Part shown: one piece after another, positions 25,707-33,350 of the stretch
Layout: every line of letters begins with the position of its first letter
Numbering within the stretch: position 1 is the stretch's first letter
Assembly (NCBI RefSeq): GCF_040219635.1
Contig: NZ_JAVJSC010000003.1
Location: 382,501-446,500, forward strand
Reading direction: 5' to 3'
Length of the DNA: 64,000 nt
DNA from: Pyruvatibacter sp.
Lineage (GTDB): Bacteria; Pseudomonadota; Alphaproteobacteria; CGMCC-115125
The notes under the pieces: model-generated
Told to the model about the DNA's origin: nothing
Seen by the model: only the letters and a program-made list of their open reading frames with translations
Databases searched by the model: none
Position numbers and translations under genes: made by a program

Positions 25707-26009
25707 ATGAAAAACCGTTTCACCTCACCAGCGCTTGCCGTGTGTGCCTTGCTGCTGTTGACCGCCTGCGCCACGCCCGAACAACGGGCACAACACGCCC
25801 AGGCCGTGCTCGCCGCCGACAAGGCAGAATGCAGCAAACTTGGCTTCACCCCTGACACGGAAGCCTTCAGCACCTGCCTGTTGAAGCTGCGCGAGATACG
25901 GGCTGACGAACGCCTGGCACTGGAACAGCGCCGCGCCACCAACCGATATTATTTCGGCCCGCACTGGCCGTGGCTCTACAATCGCGGCTACCGCAACCGG
26001 CACTGGTAA
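25707..26009 (+). CDS. Small lipoprotein, second of a paralogous pair
   Basis: A 100-residue protein with a lipobox (LLLTAC) near residue 21. It then has CSKLGFTPDTEAFSTCLLKLREIRADER, the same motif as the gene just upstream, and a tail rich in aromatic residues and Arg (YYFGPHWPWLYNRGYRNRHW). AGGAG lies about 7 bases before the ATG. It converges on leuB with a gap of 3 bp. The basic aromatic tail differs from the glycine-rich tail of its paralogue, which points to divergence after duplication. Its role is unknown. Confidence 0.82.
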   Translation: MKNRFTSPALAVCALLLLTACATPEQRAQHAQAVLAADKAECSKLGFTPDTEAFSTCLLKLREIRADERLALEQRRATNRYYFGPHWPWLYNRGYRNRHW

Positions 26010-26012
26010 TGG

Positions 26013-27113
26013 CTAAGACGCCATCTCTTCCACAACGGCGCGGCCCATCTGCGAGGTGGAGACCTTGGTCATGCCGTCCTGCATGATGTCGCCTGTCCGA
26101 AGACCCTTGTCGAGCACCGACGTTACAGCGCCTTCAAGCAGGTCGGCCGCCTCACCCATGTTAAACGAATAGCGCAGACACATGGCAAGGCTGGAGAGCA
26201 TGGCAATCGGGTTGGCAATGCCCTGACCCGCAATGTCAGGGGCGGACCCATGCACCGGCTCATACAGCGACTTGCGCTTTCCATCCGCACCCGGAGCACC
26301 CAGCGAAGCCGATGGCAACATGCCAAGAGAACCCGTCAGCATGGCCGCCACATCCGACAGCATGTCGCCAAACAGATTGTCGGTGACAATCACATCAAAC
26401 TGCTTTGGCGCGCGCACAAGCTGCATACCGCCCGCGTCTGCCAGCATGTGCGACAACTGCACATCTCCATAGTCGCGGCGATGCACATCGCTCACCACGT
26501 CGTGCCACAGCACGCCGGATTTCATCACATTGCGTTTTTCCATGGAGCACACCCGGTTGTCGCGCGTGCGCGCCAGATCAAACGCCACAGCGGCAATGCG
26601 CTCAATCTCGTAGGTGTCATACACCTGCGTATCGATGCCGCGCTTCTGGCCGTTTTCAAGCTCGATGATTTCCTTCGGCTCACCAAAATACACCCCGCCC
26701 GTCAGTTCACGGACGATCAGGATATCGAGCCCTTCAACCAGTTCCTTTTTGAGGGAGGACGCCTCCGCCAGCGCGCCGAAACATATCGCCGGGCGCAGAT
26801 TGGCGAACAGCTCCATATCCTTGCGCAGCCGCAACAGACCCGCTTCGGGCCGCACATCATAGGGCACATCGTCCCACTTGGGACCGCCCACAGCGCCGAA
26901 CAAAACCGCGTCGGCCGCCATGGCGCGCGCCATGTCGTCGTCAGAAATCGACTGGCCGTGCGCGTCATAGGCCGCGCCGCCCACAAGGCCTTCTTCAACC
27001 TCGAATGATGTCAGCCCCTGACTGTTCATCCACTCAATCGCCCGGCGCACTTCCGCCATCACTTCAGGGCCAATGCCATCGCCGGGCAGCAGGAGAATGT
27101 TCTGGGTGGTCAT
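26013..27113 (-). CDS. leuB: 3-isopropylmalate dehydrogenase
   Basis: A 366-residue enzyme of leucine biosynthesis that oxidises and decarboxylates 3-isopropylmalate with NAD. The start TTQNILLLPGDGIGPEVMAEV, the segment AVGGPKWDDVP, the substrate loop LLRLRKDMELFANLRPA and the metal/NAD segment GSLGMLPSASLG...EPVHGSAPDIAGQGIANPIA are all present. It lies downstream of leuD, but a gap of 960 bp separates them, so it probably has its own promoter there. It is convergent with the small lipoprotein pair. Confidence 0.96.
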   Translation of the reverse strand: MTTQNILLLPGDGIGPEVMAEVRRAIEWMNSQGLTSFEVEEGLVGGAAYDAHGQSISDDDMARAMAADAVLFGAVGGPKWDDVPYDVRPEAGLLRLRKDMELFANLRPAICFGALAEASSLKKELVEGLDILIVRELTGGVYFGEPKEIIELENGQKRGIDTQVYDTYEIERIAAVAFDLARTRDNRVCSMEKRNVMKSGVLWHDVVSDVHRRDYGDVQLSHMLADAGGMQLVRAPKQFDVIVTDNLFGDMLSDVAAMLTGSLGMLPSASLGAPGADGKRKSLYEPVHGSAPDIAGQGIANPIAMLSSLAMCLRYSFNMGEAADLLEGAVTSVLDKGLRTGDIMQDGMTKVSTSQMGRAVVEEMAS

Positions 27114-27257
27114 CAGCGTCGGGCCTCCGAAGGATATTTTTGACAGTGCGCGAGGTTCCTAGCAGGGACATGGGGCAAGCGCCACCACCCTTGCACCGAG
27201 CGCTGAACAAAGCGTGGGGCGGGCACATAAAATGCAATGAAAAACCGTCGGCGCTGT

Positions 27258-27344
27258 CACCCCACCCCGGCCCTCCCCATCAAGGGGAGGGAGAACATGC
27301 CACGTTCCTCCCCTCCCCCTCGTGGGGAGGGGCCGGGGGTGGGG
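27258..27344. repeat. Paired GC-rich inverted repeats
   Basis: Two small palindromes (CCCTCCCC/GGGGAGGG with 5-nt loops, 27271-27291 and 27311-27331) also pair as one larger inverted repeat, because CACCCCGGCC and GGCCGGGGGTG flank them. The arm type matches the repeat at 8024-8067. Confidence 0.7.
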
Positions 27345-27507
27345 GGAAACAAAAATCACAGCACTGCAAGCCGCACATCCCCCAATGAGACGCAACGGTA
27401 AAAAGTGGGTGGCAGGAGCGCTGCCCTGAGGCAGCATGTCCGTTCTGTCGCAACATCAACAGGCGTGTCGGCCGCCCTGTGGGGCAAGCGCTCCTGCGCG
27501 GATGGTC

Positions 27508-27648
27508 TTAGGCGCCAGCCGTTTCCACCGGCGCGGCTTGGGTGTTACCCGCACCGCCCGGCGCAACATTTGTAACCGGTCTAGCCCTCGTAGGGGACGC
27601 GAGAACCGCCGGGATGCCTATGGACATAGGCATCAGCAAGACTGTCAC
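27508..27648 (-). CDS. Possible 46-residue ORF (low confidence)
   Basis: From a GTG at 27648 the minus strand encodes a short protein with a hydrophobic start (VLLMPMSIGIPAVLA) followed by a polar Ala/Pro/Gly/Thr-rich tail ending APVETAGA. It would look like a tiny exported peptide. GGCGGA lies upstream at acceptable spacing. Against it, the 22-bp palindrome at 27613-27634 lies inside the frame, codon bias is weak, and no homologue comes to mind. It may be chance. Confidence 0.22.
   Translation of the reverse strand: MTVLLMPMSIGIPAVLASPTRARPVTNVAPGGAGNTQAAPVETAGA
27613..27634. repeat. 22-bp perfect palindrome
   Basis: Arms GATGCCTATG and CATAGGCATC separated by GA. It is not part of the GC-rich palindrome family. 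It could be a regulator binding site or an RNA hairpin. Confidence 0.6.
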
Positions 27649-27918
27649 CGCCGTATCCGCCAGCGCCCGTTAATCGCTGGCCCGCGCTGCATGGTCCTGA
27701 TCCTTGTCCCGATCGGACAGGCCACACACGCTCAACGGCATCCGCCCCCGCACCCAGCACCCGGACGGACCGGACTGCCCACAAGCGCGAGGCATACCGC
27801 CAAGTATGAGGGGGTGCGGGAGACCGTGGATAACTTTTTTTGATTTTTTCGGGACGCACGCCCCAACACCACGTACCGCACTACAAATAGAGGTGCAGCC
27901 GACACCACACACCGCCCA

Positions 27919-27939
27919 TCCTCCGGCTTGACCGGAGGA
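27919..27939. repeat. Dispersed palindrome, CTTGA loop
   Basis: Arms TCCTCCGG/CCGGAGGA around CTTGA, the reverse complement of the TCAAG loop. It lies 36 bp from a second copy in opposite orientation. Confidence 0.75.
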
Positions 27940-27974
27940 CCCATCTGGCTCTCCGCTCCCACCCTCCGCATGGC

Positions 27975-27995
27975 CCCTCCGGTCAAGCCGGAGGG
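27975..27995. repeat. Dispersed palindrome, TCAAG loop
   Basis: Arms CCCTCCGG/CCGGAGGG around TCAAG, identical to the copy at 6693-6713. Confidence 0.75.
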
Positions 27996-28074
27996 TGGCG
28001 AAAGAGAGTGGGTGAAAAGGGTGGCTAAAAAGAGTGGGGGAAGGGGTGAGTAGCGAAGTCCGCAGCCGTCGCCG

Positions 28075-28680
28075 TCAGACCCAGCTACGCGCCGCCTTGT
28101 CCTTGCCTTCGAACGCATCAATCGCGTCGGCCTGCTGCATGGTGAGGCCGATGGCGTCCAGCCCGTTCAGCAGGCAATGCTTGCGGAAGGCATCAATCTC
28201 GAACTTGATCGTGCCGCCGTCCGGGCCTTTGATCTCCTGAGCCTCAAGATCAACCGACACAACCGCGTTGGCGCCGCGCTCGGCATCGTCCATCAGCTTG
28301 TCCACGTCCGCCTTGGGCAGAACAATCGGCAAAATGCCGTTCTGGAAACAGTTGTTGTAAAAAATGTCCGCGAACGATGTGGAGATGATGCAGCGAATGC
28401 CAAAATCCATCAGCGCCCATGGCGCGTGCTCGCGCGACGAGCCACAGCCGAAGTTGTCGCCCGCCACCAGAATTTTGGCGTCGCGATAGGCCGGCTGGTT
28501 GAGCACAAAATCCGGCAACTCCTTGCCGTCATCGCCATAGCGCATCTCGTCAAACAGATTGACGCCCAGCCCGGTGCGCTTGATCGTTTTCAAAAACTGC
28601 TTGGGAATGATCATGTCGGTATCGACATTGGTGATCGGCAGCGGCGCCGCAACGCCCGTGAGTTTGTCGAATTTATCCAT
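28075..28680 (-). CDS. leuD: 3-isopropylmalate dehydratase small subunit
   Basis: A 201-residue swivelling-domain subunit of isopropylmalate isomerase, which works with LeuC to isomerise 2- to 3-isopropylmalate. MDKFDKLTGVAAPLPITNVDTDMIIPKQFL, GDNFGCGSSREHAPWAL and the region IISTSFADIFYNNCFQNGILP are family signatures. The normal order leuC-leuD is interrupted here by a gene for a HEPN-like membrane protein on the same strand, leaving about 670 bp between the two subunit genes. Confidence 0.96.
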   Translation of the reverse strand: MDKFDKLTGVAAPLPITNVDTDMIIPKQFLKTIKRTGLGVNLFDEMRYGDDGKELPDFVLNQPAYRDAKILVAGDNFGCGSSREHAPWALMDFGIRCIISTSFADIFYNNCFQNGILPIVLPKADVDKLMDDAERGANAVVSVDLEAQEIKGPDGGTIKFEIDAFRKHCLLNGLDAIGLTMQQADAIDAFEGKDKAARSWV

Positions 28681-28736
28681 TCCGCATTCCTTTTGACCAA
28701 AAAGATAAGATGGTCGTCACAGAGCTACTGCGCGTT

Positions 28737-29342
28737 CTATGACAACATCCAAAGGGTTTCATAAACATCGGAAGCGGCTTCAACGTACTGAGCGGCAGCG
28801 CTCGATGAAATGTTAGCTTTCGACTCATGGACTGCACGATTTCGGAGGGCGTTTAGTTCTTTGAGAGCCGGGATAACTGAATCGGGAACGAGCCCTTGGT
28901 TCGCAAGCCGCCCTATCACTCTTGCAGTCGGAAGGTATTTCTCACCAGCTTGCAGCACCCCGGGGAACTCGCGGATCTGCTCATCAACGTACTTCCAAGC
29001 CTGTACTACAGCCATATCGGGATGGGTGTTCACAAGCGGTATCAATGCAAGAAACTTGTCTTCTTGAAGCGAGCCTCGGGCCTTTAGAGTTTTTTCGCCC
29101 TCCTTCGCAGTTGTGACCGTCGAAAGCACCTCTCTCGCCTCTTCGCTGACTTTGTCGGTAGCCTCACCAAATGTCAGTTCGGTGCCTTTGTGGCGGAGTG
29201 AAGTAATGCGGCCAAGCAGTTCCGCTATGTGCGATTTAAGCAGGATCACGACGATAACTATCGCGACAGGCCACGCTAGTAGCCCCATCAACTCCACGAA
29301 CAATCGGGCAAGTTCGACAAGAAGCTCTTGAGTAGTGCTCAA
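28737..29342 (-). CDS. Membrane-anchored protein with HEPN/DUF4145-like C-terminus
   Basis: A 201-residue protein: an amphipathic start, one membrane helix (about residues 20-36), a charged linker likely to be helical (45-95), and a helical C-terminal domain ending LNALRNRAVHESKANISSSAAAQYVEAASDVYETL. R167-N-x3-H172 fits the Rx4-6H motif of HEPN ribonucleases, and the domain resembles the DUF4145 type; both are pattern-level readings. The start is a TTG at 29342 behind a G-rich stretch. The gene sits between leuC and leuD, is visibly lower in GC than its neighbours, and looks horizontally acquired. A role in defence or RNA cleavage is possible but unproven. Confidence 0.7.
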   Translation of the reverse strand: MSTTQELLVELARLFVELMGLLAWPVAIVIVVILLKSHIAELLGRITSLRHKGTELTFGEATDKVSEEAREVLSTVTTAKEGEKTLKARGSLQEDKFLALIPLVNTHPDMAVVQAWKYVDEQIREFPGVLQAGEKYLPTARVIGRLANQGLVPDSVIPALKELNALRNRAVHESKANISSSAAAQYVEAASDVYETLWMLS

Positions 29343-29353
29343 AAAGGCCCCCC

Positions 29354-30772
29354 CTACTTCACATCCCGAATATCAACAAAGTGCCCGGCAATCGCCGCTG
29401 CTGCCGCCATCGCAGGCGACACAAGATGTGTCCGTCCGCCGCGGCCCTGACGGCCTTCGAAATTGCGGTTGGAGGTGGAGGCGGCGCGTTCGCCCGGCGC
29501 CAGCTTGTCGGCATTCATGGCGAGGCACATGGAGCAGCCCGGCTCGCGCCAGTCGAAGCCTGCTTCGATCAGCACCTTGTCGATGCCTTCAGCTTCCGCC
29601 TGCTCCTTCACAAGACCTGAGCCCGGCACAACCAGTGTGCGCACGCCGGGTTTCACCTTCTTGCCTTTGGCGACTTCGGCGACGGCGCGCAAATCCTCGA
29701 TGCGGCCATTTGTGCATGAACCGATGAACACCGTATCAACCGCCACGTCGGTCATTTTGGTGTTGGGCTTGAGCCCCATATAGGCCAGCGCACGCTCGAC
29801 GGAGCGGGCTTTGTCCGCGTCTTCAATTGTGGCGGGGTCCGGCGTCATGCCGGTGACCGAAACCACGTCCTGCGGGCTGGTGCCCCAGGTGACGATTGGG
29901 GCCAGATTGTTGACGTCCAGCGTGATCTCGCGGTCAAACTTTGCGCCTTCATCAGACGGCAGCGAACGCCAGTAGGCTTCCGCAGCATCCCACGCAGCGC
30001 CTTGCGGCGCACGCGGACGGCCGCGGAAATAATCAATGGTCTTGTCGTCAGGCGCGATCAGCCCGGCGCGCGCGCCGCCTTCAATCGTCATGTTGCAGAC
30101 GGTCATGCGGCCTTCCATGGACAGCGCGCGAATGGCCGGGCCGGCAAACTCAATCACGTAGCCCGTGCCGCCGGCTGTGCCGATCTCGCCGATGATGGCC
30201 AGAATAATGTCCTTGGCGGTGAGGTACTCCGGCAGCGTGCCTTCCACATTGACCCGAAAGTTTTTGGCTTTCTTCTGGATCAGCGTTTGCGTGGCCAGCA
30301 CATGCTCAACTTCCGACGTGCCGATGCCATGCGCCAGCGCACCGAACGCGCCGTGCGTGGACGTATGACTGTCGCCGCACACAATGGTGGTGCCCGGCAG
30401 CGTAAAGCCCTGTTCCGGCCCGACGATATGCACAATGCCCTGCCGCTTGTCTGTCATCGGCAGATACTCGATGCCGAACTCCTTGCAGTTGGCTTCCAGC
30501 GTATCTACCTGGATGCGGCTTTCCTCATCCGCAATGCCCTGCGACCGATCCGTGGTCGGCACGTTGTGGTCGGCCACGGCCAGCGTCTTTTCAGGACGGC
30601 GCACGGTGCGGCCGGTCATGCGCAGGCCCTCAAAGGCCTGCGGGCTGGTGACCTCATGAACAAGATGCCGGTCGATATACAGCAGGCCCGTGCCATCCTC
30701 GCGGGTTTCCACGTTATGGGCGTCCCAGATCTTGTCGTACATCGTCCGTGGACTGTCAGTGGGTGCGGACAT
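29354..30772 (-). CDS. leuC: 3-isopropylmalate dehydratase large subunit
   Basis: A 472-residue aconitase-family subunit carrying the [4Fe-4S] cluster of isopropylmalate isomerase. RTMYDKIWDAHNV, LLYIDRHLVHEVTSPQAFEGLR and CGDSHTSTHGAFGALAHGIGTSEVEHV open the protein. The cluster ligands are in VFIGSCTNGRIEDL and CSMCLAMNADKL. The frame is open to 30832. The ATG at 30772 has GGAAG 7 bases upstream, while one at 30778 is too close to it, so 30772 is preferred. The next gene downstream is the inserted HEPN-like protein, 11 bp away, so that gene is probably transcribed from the leuC promoter. Confidence 0.95.
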   Translation of the reverse strand: MSAPTDSPRTMYDKIWDAHNVETREDGTGLLYIDRHLVHEVTSPQAFEGLRMTGRTVRRPEKTLAVADHNVPTTDRSQGIADEESRIQVDTLEANCKEFGIEYLPMTDKRQGIVHIVGPEQGFTLPGTTIVCGDSHTSTHGAFGALAHGIGTSEVEHVLATQTLIQKKAKNFRVNVEGTLPEYLTAKDIILAIIGEIGTAGGTGYVIEFAGPAIRALSMEGRMTVCNMTIEGGARAGLIAPDDKTIDYFRGRPRAPQGAAWDAAEAYWRSLPSDEGAKFDREITLDVNNLAPIVTWGTSPQDVVSVTGMTPDPATIEDADKARSVERALAYMGLKPNTKMTDVAVDTVFIGSCTNGRIEDLRAVAEVAKGKKVKPGVRTLVVPGSGLVKEQAEAEGIDKVLIEAGFDWREPGCSMCLAMNADKLAPGERAASTSNRNFEGRQGRGGRTHLVSPAMAAAAAIAGHFVDIRDVK

Positions 30773-30877
30773 CGCCATGCTTCCTTCTTCGTTGATCGTC
30801 ACGGCGCATATATAAATGCCGCCGCCGCGCAATTACACCGCGCGGCCAGTGTGGGTTTCACCCTCGCCCCTCTTGTC

Positions 30878-30971
30878 ATCCCGGACTTGATCCGGGATCC
30901 AGAGCAACCCGCCAGAGCAACCCGCCAGAGCGTCGCCGTGCTGCTCTGGGCCCCGCGATCAAGTCGCGGGG
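30878..30971. repeat. Two dispersed palindromes flanking a 13-bp tandem repeat
   Basis: The first palindrome is ATCCCGGA/TCCGGGAT around CTTGA (30878-30898), the second CCCCGCGA/TCGCGGGG around TCAAG (30951-30971). Between them, the unit CCAGAGCAACCCG is repeated about 2.6 times (30899-30930). The block lies between the leuC start and the rplS end. The second palindrome may also act as a stem after rplS. Confidence 0.75.
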
Positions 30972-31010
30972 AAGCAGGCATGTGGGGCGAGCGACGAACC
31001 CAAAAGCGCC

Positions 31011-31403
31011 TTAGGCTTTCTTCTTGCCCTTGGGGCCGTTCTTGTGGTCCACCCGCTCGGCGATACGTGCCGACTTGCCGCGACGACCGCGCAGGTAATA
31101 CAGCTTGGCGCGCCGCACTTTACCTGTCCGCACCAGCTCGATTGAATCAATCAGCGGCGAGTGGATGGGGAACACGCGCTCCACACCTTCGTTGTACGAA
31201 ATCTTCCGTACAGTGAAGTTTTGATGCAGACCGTCGCCGGAGCGCGCAATGCACACACCTTCATAGGCCTGGATACGCTCGCGCGAGCCTTCCACAACCT
31301 TCACGTTGACGCGCACGGTGTCGCCGGGGCGAAAATCAGGAACTTTCTTGTTTTCGCTCAGTTTCGCTGCCTGTTCGGCATTGATGGTTTCGATGATGTT
31401 CAT
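31011..31403 (-). CDS. rplS: 50S ribosomal protein L19
   Basis: A 130-residue ribosomal protein at the interface of the two subunits. FRPGDTVRVNVKVVEGSRERIQAYEGVCIARSGDGLHQNFTVRKISYNEGVERVFPIHSP is the full family core, and the C-terminal basic stretch RRAKLYYLRGRRGKSARI is followed by a lineage-typical charged tail. It is the last gene of the ffh-rpsP-rimM-trmD-rplS operon, 31 bp after trmD. Confidence 0.97.
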   Translation of the reverse strand: MNIIETINAEQAAKLSENKKVPDFRPGDTVRVNVKVVEGSRERIQAYEGVCIARSGDGLHQNFTVRKISYNEGVERVFPIHSPLIDSIELVRTGKVRRAKLYYLRGRRGKSARIAERVDHKNGPKGKKKA

Positions 31404-31434
31404 GGGATAAACCCTCGTTTCTTTCGTCGTTCTT

Positions 31435-32172
31435 CTAGTGATCTACAGATGGACGCGCTGTTGGCGCGCCCGCTTGTTTATGCGTGTAGGCCGCCCACAA
31501 ATCAGGCCGGCGTTCTTTCGTGATGCGCTCGGCCTGCTGTCGCCGCCAGTCACGCACATTTTCATGGTGGCCGGAGGTCAGCACCGCCGGAATGTCCATG
31601 CCGTCAAACTGCTGGGGCCGCGTGTAGTGCGGGTATTCCAGCAGGCCATTTTCAAAACTCTCGTCGTCGCCCGAAGCCTCCGCCCCCATCACGCCCGGCA
31701 ACAGCCGCACGCAGGCATCAATCATGGTCAGCGCCGCCGCCTCACCGCCCGACAGAACAAAGTCACCCAGCGACACCTCAAGGCCCGGCCGGGTTGCAAA
31801 CACCCGCTCGTCCACACCTTCAAACCGTCCGCACACAAACTTTGCGCCGGGGCCGGACGCAATCTCGCGCACGAGGCTTTGCGTCAGCGGCACACCGCGC
31901 GGCGTCATATACACCAGCGGGCCTGGCTGATCCGCACACGCATCAATCGCTGCCGATACCACGTCAGCCCGCATCACCATGCCCGGCCCGCCGCCCGCGG
32001 GCGTGTCATCCACCGTGCGGTGCTTGTCCAGCGCATGGTCGCGGATGTTGCGCGCATCCAGCGCCCACCTGCCCTCATCCAGCGCGCGGCCCGCAAGGCT
32101 TGCCCCCAGCGGCCCCGGAAACATCTCCGGATACAGCGTCAATACGGTTGCAGTCCAGCTAGGCGTCGTCAT
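31435..32172 (-). CDS. trmD: tRNA (guanine37-N1)-methyltransferase
   Basis: A 245-residue SPOUT-class enzyme that uses S-adenosylmethionine to methylate G37 of tRNAs and prevents frameshifting. TVLTLYPEMFPGPLGASLAGRALDEG opens the family region, and DDTPAGGGPGMVMRADV is the loop before the knot. The trefoil-knot segment is SLGDFVLSGGEAAALTMIDACVRLLPGVMG, followed by YPHYTRPQQFDGMDIPAVLTSGHH. The start at 32172 overlaps the rimM stop by 14 bp, although the frame is open to 32310. Confidence 0.96.
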   Translation of the reverse strand: MTTPSWTATVLTLYPEMFPGPLGASLAGRALDEGRWALDARNIRDHALDKHRTVDDTPAGGGPGMVMRADVVSAAIDACADQPGPLVYMTPRGVPLTQSLVREIASGPGAKFVCGRFEGVDERVFATRPGLEVSLGDFVLSGGEAAALTMIDACVRLLPGVMGAEASGDDESFENGLLEYPHYTRPQQFDGMDIPAVLTSGHHENVRDWRRQQAERITKERRPDLWAAYTHKQAGAPTARPSVDH

Positions 32173-32728
32173 CGGGCGCCTCACTTTCTGCGTCATCAAG
32201 CAGACCGACAGGCGGCACACACACGATGCGGCGCGCGGCAATATCAACCTCAGGACACACCGCGCGCGTGAACGGCACCAGCAAGGATTTACCCGCGCCG
32301 ACCTCGTCACTGCGCAGAACGTCTAAAAGATCGCCCGCACCAAAATCGTGAACGGCAGTCACCCGTCCAATCTCCTTGTTGTGCTCATCCACCAGCACGC
32401 ACCCCACAAGGTCCGCATGGAAATAAGCCTCTTCACCGTCTTCGTCCGGCTCGGCCTCGCCGAGCGCTGAACGCGGCACATAAAGGCGGGTGCCTTTAAG
32501 CGCCTGTGCCTGATCGCGGTCTGTGACCCCATCAAGCTTTGCAACCATGCCACCTTTGACCGGCTGCTTGACGGTCAGCGTGAAACGCCGCCCGTCTTCC
32601 GTATGCACCTGCCCGTAGTCTGCAACCGCTGCCGGGTCGCCCGTGAATGTCTTGATCTTTACGTCGCCGCGCACCCCGTGGGCACCGGCAACCGCGCATA
32701 ACAAGACATCAGTGGGCGCAACAGCCAT
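32159..32728 (-). CDS. rimM: 16S rRNA processing protein RimM
   Basis: A 189-residue 30S maturation factor that binds ribosomal protein S19. The N-terminal RimM barrel is clear (VLLCAVAGAHGVRGDVKIKTFTGDP), followed by the PRC-barrel (YFHADLVGCVLVDEHNKEIGRVTAVHDFGAGDLLDV) and the VCPEVDIAARRIVCVPPVGLLD end. The tail is acidic (DDAESEAPDDDA). It lies 6 bp after rpsP and overlaps trmD. Confidence 0.95.
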   Translation of the reverse strand: MAVAPTDVLLCAVAGAHGVRGDVKIKTFTGDPAAVADYGQVHTEDGRRFTLTVKQPVKGGMVAKLDGVTDRDQAQALKGTRLYVPRSALGEAEPDEDGEEAYFHADLVGCVLVDEHNKEIGRVTAVHDFGAGDLLDVLRSDEVGAGKSLLVPFTRAVCPEVDIAARRIVCVPPVGLLDDAESEAPDDDA

Positions 32729-32734
32729 CGGCCT

Positions 32735-33205
32735 TTAAGACGCTGCTTTTTCTTCGCCGCCTTCATCAGCAGCAGCTTCTTCAGCAGCAGCCTCTTCAGC
32801 CGGAGCCTCTTCGGCAGGTGCTTCTTCTGCAGGTGCCTCTGCCGCAGCCTTGGCAGCTTCAGCCGCGTCTTCCTCGGCAATGCGCTTGGCTTCGATGCGC
32901 TCCAGCGCCTTCTTGCCCGGCTTGCCCTTGTTGGGGTTGTTGCGGGCTTCGCGCTTGACCACGCCTTCACCGTCCAGCAGACGCGACACGCGGTCCGTTG
33001 GCAGGGCACCCTGGCTCAGCCAGTATTTGGCACGATCAACGTCCAGCTTGAGGCGCGACGCATCGTCCTTCGCCAGCAGCGGGTTCAGCGTACCGATCTT
33101 TTCAACAAAGCGGCCATCGCGCGGGCTGCGCACGTCTGCCACCACAATGCGGTAGAACGGACGCTTCTTGGCGCCGCCACGGGCAAGCCTGATTTTCAAA
33201 GCCAT
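32735..33205 (-). CDS. rpsP: 30S ribosomal protein S16 with long acidic tail
   Basis: A 156-residue protein. The first 80 or so residues are the S16 domain (MALKIRLARGGAKKRPFYRIVVADVRSPRDGRF...). After a basic linker (RNNPNKGKPGKKALERIEAKR) comes a tail of repeated Ala/Glu/Pro (AEEAPAEEAPAEEAAAEE). Many alphaproteobacterial S16 proteins carry extensions, but E. coli S16 is only about 82 residues. The ATG at 33205 has AAGGAG upstream; the frame is open to 33271. It lies 145 bp after ffh. Confidence 0.95.
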   Translation of the reverse strand: MALKIRLARGGAKKRPFYRIVVADVRSPRDGRFVEKIGTLNPLLAKDDASRLKLDVDRAKYWLSQGALPTDRVSRLLDGEGVVKREARNNPNKGKPGKKALERIEAKRIAEEDAAEAAKAAAEAPAEEAPAEEAPAEEAAAEEAAADEGGEEKAAS

Positions 33206-33350
33206 TAAAGTAGTCTCCTTCAAGTTTGTCTCTTGGTGCCGGGGCGCTTGATGGCCGCCGACAAGTTTCATTAATCCGTGTACGTCAAAAATCCGAACTG
33301 CTTCTTCTTTGCTTGTTCTTTGCCCGGATCAATTTCTCAAATCCCTAAAC

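Larger units (their letters stand above)
27114..28074. other. 961-bp non-coding gap with several inverted repeats
   Basis: No confident gene is seen between leuB and leuD. Contents: a pair of long GC-rich inverted repeats at 27258-27344; overlapping, mutually exclusive small hairpins at 27411-27435 next to a minus-strand T-run (27400-27404); a 22-bp perfect palindrome at 27613-27634; one sequence close to a DnaA box at 27825-27833; and two dispersed palindromes at 27919-27939 and 27975-27995. Longer ORFs here have poor composition and overlap on both strands. One 46-codon ORF is listed separately with low confidence. Confidence 0.55.

Noticed and set aside
27508..27660. tmRNA tag-like reading
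   Set aside because: The short frame ends in APVETAGA and lacks the usual ANDN start and ALAA/AVAA end, and no tRNA-like acceptor part is seen.
27825..27833. DnaA-box-like sequence as a hint of an origin
   Set aside because: Only a single near-match with no cluster, AT-rich unwinding region or origin-linked gene nearby.
27581..27912. Minus-strand ORFs of 80-92 codons in the leuD-leuB gap
   Set aside because: No ribosome binding site, poor composition, and overlapping frames on both strands.
30899..30930. Possible CRISPR-like array (13-bp unit)
   Set aside because: Fewer than three units, no spacers, no cas gene; it is a short tandem duplication between palindromes.
30002..31216. Plus-strand ORF of 404 codons
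   Set aside because: Antisense to leuC and rplS and runs through palindromic repeats between them.
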